Assembly: GCA_034231615.1 (NCBI GenBank)
Contig: CM067316.1
Coordinates: 25,257,791 to 25,321,790 of the forward strand
Length of the DNA stretch: 64,000 bases
Source of the DNA: Meghimatium bilineatum
Lineage: Eukaryota; Mollusca; Gastropoda; Stylommatophora; Philomycidae
Direction of reading: 5' to 3'
The notes under the pieces were generated by a model that was given only the letters and a program-made list of their open reading frames with translations, made no database searches and had not been told where the DNA came from. Positions within the stretch are counted from its first letter, which is position 1; each line of letters starts with the position of its first letter. Position numbers and translations under genes: made by a program. Below, piece after piece: positions 12,301 through 24,300 of the stretch.

Positions 12301-15300
12301 AGTTTTATACACCGATCCAAAAAATTTAACAGAAAATATAAGGATGAACTACCAGACATAACAAGAGAGATATCACCAACACTTTTTCCAATTCCGTGGG
12401 AGCAATACCCAAATCTCACTATCAGAACCACCATAAACAACTATCACACTATGATAGAACTGACTAATCTTCAAAAGAAAACAATAGTATGCAACATGAT
12501 TGAAGATATGTACCCCAGAGAAGCATGGATACAAGTATATACCGAAGGATCAGCAACCAGAGCAGTGAAGAATGGAGGAGCTGGCGTGTACATAAAATAT
12601 CAAGAAAAAGAAAATGAATCCACATGTTCACCAACTGGAATATTCTGCTCCAATTACTCTGCAGAAGTACAGGCTTTAAACATTGCTGCAGAAATAATTA
12701 AAAACACAACACGTCAATGCCAGCAGGTGATATTTCTTACTGATGCTGTCTGTCCTACAAGCCCTTGACAGTGATAAGTTGCCATACCTGAAGAAAGCCA
12801 TGCGAGAAGTGAGCATCCAAAGAAGGGTAGTACTACAGTGGATACCATCCCACTGTGGCATACCAGGAAATGAAGAGGCAGACAGACTGGCAAAGGATGG
12901 AGCAACACAGGAACAAAAAGACCAAGAAATAATCTACCAAGAAAAGAAGACCCTCATTAAAACCATCAGGAAAGTCGACCACCCAAAAGACAATTACCAC
13001 TATCTGAACAGAGCAGAGCAGGTTATTATCTTCCGCCTCAGAACAGGACACAACAGATTAAACAGCCACTTAAATAGACTAAGAGTGGTACCATCACCAC
13101 CGTGCATTTGTGGGCAGGCAGCACATACAGCTGAACATATCCTGCAAGACTGCAATACACTAAACCAGTTAAGGGAAGAACACTGGCCCACAGAGATGGA
13201 TATCCACAGAAAGATGTATGGGAGCACTGAGGAGCTTTCAAATACAGCAGCATTTATTAAGAAAAAAGGACTTGCTGTGTAGACATGTCAAACTCCGAAT
13301 GAGAAGAAGACTATCACATTATGAACAGATCAGAACAAGTAATTCTACACCTCAAATCGGGTCACAGATTCTGCAGTCACATGTACACAAAATTCAAGAT
13401 GGCAACATGGCCATGTGTACATGTGTCTATAAACGGAAGCACAGAGCGCCAAACATATACTTCAAGAGTTTTCTTTGTATGAAATGCTGAGGCAGACATA
13501 TTGGCCAGAGAAAACAACACTGGAATCAAATCTCTATGAGCCACAGTCTGAACTATAAAAAACAGTGAGTTTTATTCAGGAGACAGAATGACAGATATAG
13601 ACATTTTTCAAGTGAACGAAAGAAGAAGAATAAGAAGAAGGTGGAGGGTTTACAACATCATATCCAAAAAACCAAATATGTAGAGTCATAGGTTTCTCAT
13701 ATACTTCTGACAAATCTTACATGGAGTTTTTATATAGCATATTGGATGTGTTTCCATGTGTACATTTGTGTTTTCTGGATTATGCGAATTTCGATGGTGT
13801 GGTTAGCGTATTACTGGTGACAGTGTAATGCCAAATTTAGTTCCAACCTGTAGGATCTGTGTTTTTTTGTTCTTAGACGATTATAGGTGGAGTGTATTTC
13901 ATTCAAGTTGTTCCGACTCGTGAACTTCCTATCTTCGATACAGACAAAAAAAATGGCGTCTCGACTACTCCAGTTAACAGCGTAGAATTTCTTCGCAAAG
14001 AGACAACCGTAAGTCAACAATAGGGAGTGTCCATCCCTAGACAAAAAGTCTGTGACGGCACACAAGGCGGAGGAATCCACATGGATCAACGGCTCAAACG
14101 GCGAAACAGCAAAGTGTGTGGTGCACAAGAGGCAAGTTCTGGGCATAATAATGAATATTGGCTGGCCACCATGGAAAAGGGACCTTACCACGTACACCCC
14201 AAAGCCAAGCAATGGATAAACAACATCTAAAGTTTAGGAAACAATATATTAACCAGCAATACTGAAATCAGAAGTAGAACATGCAATAAATTCAATAAAA
14301 TGTGGAAAGGCTGCAGGCTCGGACAACATAACAGCAGACATAATAAAAACTCTAAATGAGTTTGGTGTAGATACTATCACAGAAATTTGCAATGGCATAT
14401 ACGAAACATGCCCTATATACTTAAAGACCTAACATCATCAATGTTCATACCACTACCTAAGAAGCCCAGGGCTGTGGACTGTACAGAATATAGAACAATA
14501 AGTCTAATGAGCCATCTAACTAAAATACTTCTCAAGATAGTACATGAAAGAATTAAGAACAAGATAGACATGGAGGTCGGTGAAGAACAATTCGGTTTTA
14601 GGAAAAAAAAGGAACCAGAGAAGCTATACTGAGTATCCGGCTAGTGATAGATAAATATATATAGAAGTCCAAAAAAGTATCTATATTTGCTTCATAGACT
14701 ACAGCAAGGCCTTTGACAGAGTCCAACATGAAAAATTAATCAAATGTCTTCAAGAAATAGGCATAGATGGAAAAGACATCAGACTGATTAGAAGTATATA
14801 TTGGGAACAAACTGCATCAATAAGGTGTGAAAACAGCTACTCTCCATACATAGAAATAAGAAGAGGGGTAAGACAATGATGCATTTTATCACCAAGCCTA
14901 TTTAACCTTTAGGGCCCTGAATTAAAAATTAAGAAACATCCCTGTGTGCCTGAATTCTTTTTTGGAAAATTTGCGTTATTGATGGTGTTTTGAAAACGTG
15001 ATAACTTTTTTGTTTTAAAAGATATCAAAATAATTTTTGCATATCTAAATAAAGGAGTGAATATAGTCATGTTTTTTTGTTGTTGTTGTATGTATGATAT
15101 GACAGTTGTGAGCAAGTTGTGAAGTTGAAAATTCGGGGGAAAAATCGCAAAACGACATTTTAAAATCGCACATATAACTTCTTGACGACCCTAATACTTG
15201 AGTAATGCGTGGAATCATTGATAAAATCCTCATAAATATCTATACTTATTGTATATATATTGTTTTATATCAAAACTAATATAATATGAACTAAAAAAAA

Positions 15301-18300
15301 TAAAACGTGAAGAAATCGCATATAATGTCCGTCCAGTAAACACTAGGTCTAGCCCGACACGCAGAGTAATTATTGTCTATCCACACATGTGGCACCCCTG
15401 ATACATATTATTTTTGTGTTTTTGAATGACTACACAAACATTCTTATCAAATAACAACATATTAAACACAAAAAACCACAATTAAAACATGTATTCACAT
15501 GTAGCCATGCCACATGGTACTCAATTTGATAGTAAAATATGGCTAAAAAATGGCCAACGTCGCTCTAGAAATTCATTGACAAAACCAGCCGGCTTTCTTT
15601 CTTCTTGCAGTCGTAATGAGTAAAGGAATTTGACTTTTAAACTGCGATGTATTCCTAGCTTCGTTTGGCATGTTTTATACGCCACAGTATCATTACTTCG
15701 TGAAGTTCCATACTCGGGAATCGGGCGATGTCCTATGTAGCAGGATTTCGCCCGCAGGCACAATGGAGCTGTGCTCATAGGCGCAATATTGCGACCGCAG
15801 AGTCGTAAAGGTTAATATCTACACAGAGAATATCTTTAAAAATATAGAAGAAATACCAGGACTCAAGATCAATGGGAAAATAATAAACAACCTTAGATAT
15901 GGAAATGACACTGTTCTTTTGGCAGAAAGTGAACATGAACTACAAAGGCTAATAGATCAAGTCAATAAATCAAGTAATGAATATGGATTGGATATAAATA
16001 TTCAAAAAACAAAAACCATGATAATCAGCAAAGACACATAAGAACAGGAGGTAAACATACAGGGAGAGAAACTACAACAGGTAAAACAGTATCAATATCT
16101 TGGACACATAGTCACAACTGATGGCAGATGTGAAACAGAAGTTAAAAGGAGAATAGGAATGGCTAAAAGTACCTTCAATGACATGAGGAAACTATTAATA
16201 TCTAAACAAATTACAAACAAGTTAAAAATGAGAATTATAAAATGCTACATCTATTCCATATTAATGTATGGCTCAGAAACATGGACACTAAATAAACAAT
16301 TAGAAGACAAAATTGATGCCTTTGAGATGTGGGTATATAGAAGAATAGGGAGAACATCATGGAAAGAGAAGAAAACAAATAAAGAGGTGCTAAAGACACT
16401 TAATATGAAGAAAGAACTACTAAGAGAAATAAAGATCAGGCAAATAAAATACTTTGGACACATTAAAAGACATGACACCTTATTGAAGACATTACTTGAG
16501 GGTAAAGTCAAAGGGAAGCGAGCAAGAGGTAGGCAGAGATACAAGTGGGAGAGTAACATCACACGATGGACAGGTTACAGTCTAGCAGAGTGCACCACCA
16601 AGACAAGAGACAGGAGATGTTGGAGATACGTTGCAGCCAACCTTTGTTGCGGAGACGGAACTTGATGATGATGATGATTGGAAGTGTTCTGTTGTTCACC
16701 AATAGAGTTGAATTTCCATGTACAATCATTTACCTAGTATTTTTCTTCTTATTAGTTATGAATTATAAAAAAAACAGTAAAAGATCATCATGAATGATCA
16801 CCTATAAGGGCAGCAACAAACTTCACTCCCTTCTGCAGCCATCCTTTTCTAAGTTCTTCATCACTTGGTTCATTCATCTCATCTCTGCTTCCACTTTCTA
16901 CACTTGGTTTTCTTTGGTCAATCTCATCTCAATTTTGGAATCTATGCGGTAATTGGTAATTCTTGTAATTTCCATGTCACTAATGTGTCCTCAGCAACCT
17001 CCTTTATGGCAGTGAAATATGAGCAACCTATATGTACCAGGAGAGACTACTACACAGATTTCCCAAGGGAGCCTACATAAAATTCTTGGAGTTAGATAGA
17101 AGCACAGAGTCACTAACACTGATATATTGAAAAGAAAAGGTAATATCACCATATTTGCTATGCTCTGTGCAGACTCAGATGGCTGGGACACACTAAGAGA
17201 ATGAAAGATGGTAGAATACCAAAGGATCTATTTTATGGAGAATTACAATCTGGGAAAAGATCTCAGGGTCAACCTCTACTTCGGTATAAAGATGTATATG
17301 ACAATCATCAATACAAAGTAACTGCATGAAACGTAACAACAATTAGACTTACGTAAAACACAGGTTTATATTTCGTTTCAATGGGACACGACAGACTACA
17401 TAAAAATTTTAATATATGTGGAAAGTACGTTTTTATGTACTTTCTGACCTTCCGGCATATCATTTCCATGTTTCCGTTGGATGTTGTGATAATTTTTCCA
17501 TTCGTCGTCTTTTGATGTTTTGTTTGTGTCTTGATAAAGACCTTTTGGGTGAAACGTTGCATGTGATTTGTGTATTGTAATTTTCATGATTTCTTGTGTG
17601 CTCATCATTGCCCATCATTACCCACTTGTTTTAGATATAGTCTGTCGTGTCCCATTGAAACGAAATATAAACCTGTGTTTTACATAAGTCTAGCTATAAA
17701 GATGTATGCAAATAAGATGTACATGATGTAGATATTGATACAGAATTACTGAAACAGGATGTCATGGATCTGGTTGCATCATGAGGAAAGATCAATAATG
17801 ACATAAAGCTAAAGGAGAAAGTGACAGCAGACAGTTTAAGGGCTAAGACATGTCTAAGAAAACATATAACACATGATGGGACAACTGGGACTAGTGGTTC
17901 CTTGCACATACATTTTTTTGTCTCAATTTCTTACTTTTGTCTTCTGTCTTACTTATTCACCCGCTGCCTAACGGTTTAGAACAGGAGTACTTTAGACTAA
18001 GAGAGTAAACCTCAACAGTCCATCCAGAAGGAAGACCCTAAGACAGCCATTGGTTTATTAAACTACCTTCTAGCATCTCCTGCAGTTCTGTATGTTTCCA
18101 AGCGTACTGACATTGCTTCTTCTTCTTCTTCAGCGTTCATTCTCAAACTCCCGCTGGATTTCTCTTGTAACAAGACAATGGTCCTACAAGATTTCCAGTT
18201 GAAAATAGTCCAGAGAATGGAAATGCGTTGTGTTGCCATTTTATTTGCACCAGTGGCCCAACACATCCGTCTTCGGCGGACTGACATTGCTTTTCCCTTG

Positions 18301-21300
18301 GTACAAATTGACAAAGCAGAATGCATGGTAGGTAAACAGATTTGCTATTCTTTGCTCTTCTTTGAGGCCCCAACTACACACACGCAAAGAACTACACTCA
18401 TTTATTTATCCCATTCTTACCTGGTTTCTCTCTCCCTGTTCCCTTTTTCTCAATGAAAGCAGTTATCAGTTTCTGTACAGTCATTTCATCGCAGTTTTGC
18501 TTGAATTCTTTATGGACCTAATCAAATCAAATAAAACGTTGGGTCCTTAAAGTTCTAATACAATCAACCTCAAGAACATGCTTTATAAACTGGAACGTTT
18601 GTCAACCTTTGCAGTACAAGACATACCAATACAAAACTAGAATTTTCAGAGTCATTATTTACTGTTCTCATGTAATTGAACAGAATGTTAACAATAGAAA
18701 AAGGAATGAAGGGATCTTCATGGTGAAATAGGCCAGCCATTTGCTTTATGTTTATGAGGTTGTGAATCTAAGATCAGACTGCAACATCTCGATTACATTT
18801 GCATCACTTTAGAGATCACTGGGATTATTATATTTTGAGCGATATTCTTGAGTGCTGCTTTGTTGAAAGGGACCAAGTACACAAGAGGAACTAAGAAGAA
18901 TGAAGTCATTTGCACCTTTTAAGTATATTTTTAAAAAGAAGGAAATGGAGCAATCATTGTTTCATACAACTTGTTTAAGAAATCATAATTTTTTTGCCAA
19001 ATGGAATCACAGAGAACTGCTTACAAAGTGTTGTCAAGAAAGTATACACATAATGATAATATGAAACTGCTGCAGCTTGATTGGCCATGTTTGCAGAGAA
19101 CTCACTGACACATCACAATAACATTTTGGTAACTGACACATCACAATAAGTGATAAATATTATATAAAATACAAAAGTTACTATTAAAGCCGAACTATCA
19201 ATGTAAAATTAAATAATAAGCAGTAAACAAAAGAATAAGGATTTTTTTCCACATTTTGAGACCAAATTTACTAAATACCTGTCCCAAAAGGGCATGTTCA
19301 TTTTCCCATGACTTGGCAAATGTATCAATAAAGTCCTTCATCTGACATATGTGTTCCTCTTCAAGTTCTTGAAAGTGCTGTGGACAAACCACAAATAAAA
19401 ATTGGTGAACCAGTCTCATCTACTTTGAAGAATGAAAATAAGCGAAGCAACATGTAATTTTATTTCTGCAGTACAAGATGCAACAAAGTGTGGTGATCAA
19501 AGATTGAGAAAGATGTTGAAACACATGAAAAATGTGTTTCTGTCCTCTTAGAGAATGTCTTTTTTTTAAACTTAAAAAGGTATCTGGTCTACTTATATTT
19601 GTTCTGTATGAAACTGGTTTATATAGCAATTGATATTCTACATCTGAAGGTATGCCGCATGTGTTTGCATCTGTGGGTCCCACCAATGATCCACCAGACA
19701 AACCACCCATGCAACATTAGTAGATGACATGCCGTTATATTGAGGCTCTCTTATGGAAACTTTGTAGCATGTCATCTATACAAATATGCTTTTTATGTTT
19801 TTCTTTTGCTGTTGAATTTTTAATTGTGTTTTTATGCTTTGTTATTAGTATATATGCAGTGCACTTTGTGGTTGGGTGTGAGCCAGAGATGTACTGTGCA
19901 GCACTGGGAAGGGGGAAACTAACTGCACTATTTTCCAATGGCTGAGGCCCATCATGAAGGTACAGTAACTCAGTACGTGACAAGCATTTTGCCGTAAACC
20001 TTTGGTTCCATGCGTGGATTCATAGAGAAGTTCAGCATAACCTAGCCATCTGGTGGCATGGAATGAGTAAAGTGAGCCCTATCTTGTCCGAAGTGACTCC
20101 GAGTAGTGTACAGAAACCTACTTTCCTGGTGGTGTGATAGTTATTTTCTGGCCTGTGGTGGGTGAAAATCAACAGACTTCCCAGCACTATAATGCCATTA
20201 CAAAACAACAGCTCACAAACACATGCATATATCACACAATGGTATTGCGTCAAAGGGCATTAGCCTGGACCAGCAACCAACCAACCATCTGAAGGTATTG
20301 CAGTATTGGTTGTTTCCTGCAGATATCTTCCTCCCACTGAATGGCATACAGATATCTTACTCTGCGTGAAATTAATTTGTATGGTCAATTGTCCTTACTG
20401 CCCTCATGAAATTGAGTCATGAGTTTCGCCAGCATTGAATTTCTAGATCTGTTATGAGTTTCCTCGACTCCGTCTTGACTCTTTCCAATATCTCAAGAGT
20501 AGGACATGTTCTGATTGTAGTTACAATGTCAGTTTGCAAGACACTCTCACTGCAGCTGGAACATTGGGCAGGACAGGATCCACTTAAGGTAGAGATGTTT
20601 CCCATAACCATTTCAGGATGCTTGGTTTGGTCATCATGATTAGACAAGAAAAGCATAATAGAAAAGAAAAAAAGAGAGAAAGAATGAGAGACCTAATTAT
20701 ACCTCCAAGCACTCGGTGGCGCCCATAGCAAACATTTTGAGAATGGAAGTACTTCGTGAAGGTGTTACTATGGACTCATTTCTACAGGAGATATTATGTG
20801 CTAGAAGCTTACTATCAATATGAACAGTAGCTTCTGTGGCGATACTTTGCACCTGGAAGTGAATGAGAGACTGGGAGCTCATTTCAACATTGTTATCCTG
20901 CATGTGGGAAATACGACCCAGACCCTACATGTTTGCCCACCTCCTTAAACCTAAAATTAAAATTATAAGAATTTGTAACAAGGGTTAAAGAATTCTATCA
21001 AAAAGGTAATACTATACATAAAACAATAATTTACTCACAAGGCAAGATACTTTCATTTTCCCTTCAAAATCATTCCGAACTTCCTTGTATTTATCAATAA
21101 GGCCCTTGTATTCCTCCACTAAATAAAATGCACAATTAATTAATTTACATAAGTGTTGAAACATGATAGTTCAGTATTTATAATTAATAAATGTATTAAA
21201 ATTTATACAATACCAGGTGCATGTGAGTAAAATGGCAAGAACATTTACAGCTCAAATGATTCTAAATATTCCAGCTTTCATCATTTCTGTGTGTGGCTAG

Positions 21301-24300
21301 GTAATGATTTTCAAATTGTCATATGTCAAATTTTGCCTTGTTTGACAGAGAGAATAATTGAAAAAAACCAAACAGGAAATTTAACATAAAAATGATAATA
21401 ACTGATGCAAAACATTATTCTTCTCATTCTGCATTCATTTTCAAACTCCTGCAAATTAGCAAGATATGGTCTGGAGAACAGAATGCACTGTACCATGGTT
21501 TACAACTTAGCTGCGACATCTGTGCCTTTCAGTCCAAAACATTTGACATCAGCATGGATGAATCATTTTGTAACTGAGATAAGGACATCCAGTTTCACCC
21601 CAACATATTTGTTAAATGTTTTTATATCATGCATGGTAGGACATAATCTTGCTATTGTTTTTTTTTTCTTGGTCTCAGGAACACACAGGAGATCAGACAT
21701 TTAATATATTACTGACTAATCCTTAATAATACATATTTGTTACTTACATGCTTTCTTGTACTTGACTTCGGCCTGGTGATATAAACAGAAATATATCTAA
21801 AGCCTATTAAACGCTGTCTTACAGCTAGTTGGAACAAAATTACATTTATTTCATTTCCTAATAAATAAATGTTTAGAAGGAGAACAAACAGCAAATATAT
21901 AAGTTAGTTAGTTAGTTGGTCGTCGGATCATCATCACTGCAAACTGGACAAGTCCACAGTTGCTCCGATCTCTCTTTGAGTGTATCCACAATTACACTTC
22001 TGCTGACAGTACCGGTCCTATGCTGATTGACCATCATTCTTCTGCGCCCTCCAAAATGTTCACCTTTAGCAACACCGCATTTCAATCCCTGATCTTTAAT
22101 CCTAGCCATTGAAAAGGAATCATCATCCACATTAGTCTCACTCTCGCGCGTTATATCTCTTAAGGAGTTCAAAACGTCCGCGCAATCCATTGCCCCATGC
22201 CACAATCGTGCACGATGCCAGTTGATCCGCTCTTTCATTGCCTCGAATGCCAACATGTCCTGGCACGAAAATAAATGTAACCACTTTCAAGCTCGCCTTT
22301 CTCAAGGCCTCAATCCACTGTTCGCGAACGAGACCCACTTGTACCTTCTTAATCATACTCATAGAGTCACTCAAGATGCAGACCTGCGTTAACCTTCTGT
22401 GTGCATAGCCACTCAAATGCCTTGGTCACCACCATACTCTCTATGGTCATACTACTCGTAGTGACCGCAAAGGCACCACTTTCCTCCTTGATCGTTTTAC
22501 CTGCGCACTGAGCTGTAAAGGCCCAAGCACTGCGAACATGCCTAATTACAGATCCATCAGTGTATATAATCACATCCCCCTCTTTGGTATTCTCACTGAT
22601 TAAAGCCTGCACTTCTTTCTCCACAGCTGTGGGACACCATTCTCTGCATTCCCTGCTAAGTGATATTACTACTCTCAAACAAGTTTCGAAATCTGTGGGT
22701 AGACCTAACCATTCCGCACCTGCTGCCACATCCTGCAATCTGCACACGCTTTGTATGACATCGTCAGCACGTCCCATCCACGACCTTCCTCTCTTAAGTC
22801 TGCTGCCTTTAACTTTCTGTATTTCAGAATGCAATGGATGTTCCTTATCTGCATATATTTGAAGGTACGCCCGTGCACGGCAATACTGTAATATATATTT
22901 AAAAATTAATTATTTTCATGATTTTGCTATATATTTTGCTATGTATTTTATCATGTTTTAACTATTTTAACTATAACAATAAGATTCTTACTAATGTAAT
23001 GCAATCTCTTAATGATTAGTATTTTGTTATTAGTATATATGCAGTGCACTTTGTGTATTCTGAATTTTCGTATTGAAGTCATTGTATGAAACTGTGCATA
23101 ATGCTATTCGAACATACTCTTAACAATATCTAGCATAAACAGTCATCTTTCACACATAAATATATAAAAATATAATACTACTTGTAAATACCTTTTCAAT
23201 GTCTTTTACAGAGCCACTGTCTCTCTTCATTCTTTCAAGCTCCACACATCTTGTATGGTAGATTTCTTTTGCCTGATTTTTTTTTAAAAACACAATAATT
23301 CACAATTATTGAGAAAATTAAATGTGAAATAGAGTTGTGCACACTGTGATTTGCAAATGTGAAATAGAGTTGTGCACACTGTGATTTGCAAATGTGAAAT
23401 AGAGTTGTGCACACTGTGATTTGCAAATGTGAAATAGAGTTGTGCACACTGTGATTTGCAAATGTGAAATAGAGTTGTGCACACTGTGATTTGCAAATGT
23501 GAAATAGAGTTGTGCACACTGTGATTTGCAAATGTGAAATAGAGTTGTGCACACTGTGATTTGCAAATGTGAAATAGAGTTGTGCACACTGTGATTTGCA
23601 AATGTGAAATAGAGTTGTGCACACTGTGATTTGCAAATGTGAAATAGAGTTGTGCACACTGTGATTTGCAAATGTGAAATAGAGTTGTGCACACTGTGAT
23701 TTGCAAATGTGAAATAGAGTTGTGCACACTGTGATTTGCAAATGTGAAATAGAGTTGTGCACACTGTGATTTGCAAATGTGAAATAGAGTTGTGCACACT
23801 GTGATTTGCAAATGTGAAAAGACCTGAGAAAATTATCTACAGGGGTTATATTTTCTTTGGAAAAATCAGGGATGGTCATTCTAGCAAATAGTTATTAACA
23901 AAGCATGATGGGAAATAATCATGTCCAATTATTGTCCGCAACAACATATGCCAACCTAAATGTAACATGTCGACACCGGTAGTCTATCAAAATAGCAATT
24001 TTGTTGAAATATGTCAACATCGGGTTGCTACAGGTTAAACACCTGCAGATTAGAAGGATGTAGTACGTAGAACAGAATGTGTTGTCATGGTTTAAGCTGT
24101 ACTGCAATATTTGCACCTTTTGTCCTGACACATCTGACTTCCTCATAGCTTCTGGGTCACTTTGACGCTATATGGGATGGGACAGCCAACTGCACCCCAT
24201 AACCTCCTTAGTTGCCTCTTATGACATGCATCAAAGATAAACAATATAGCTATTCTTTGTTCCACTTTCGGACCTGGAAACATGTGAATGTTGAAGATCT

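Noticed and set aside
23321..23819. CRISPR-like regular array
   Set aside because: Direct tandem units with no unique spacers, in an animal intron; it is a minisatellite.
23235..23879. 214-codon ORF of repeated FANHSVHNS peptide
   Set aside because: It is the translation of the 35-bp minisatellite; the true FCHO exon 6 begins at 23272 after the array.
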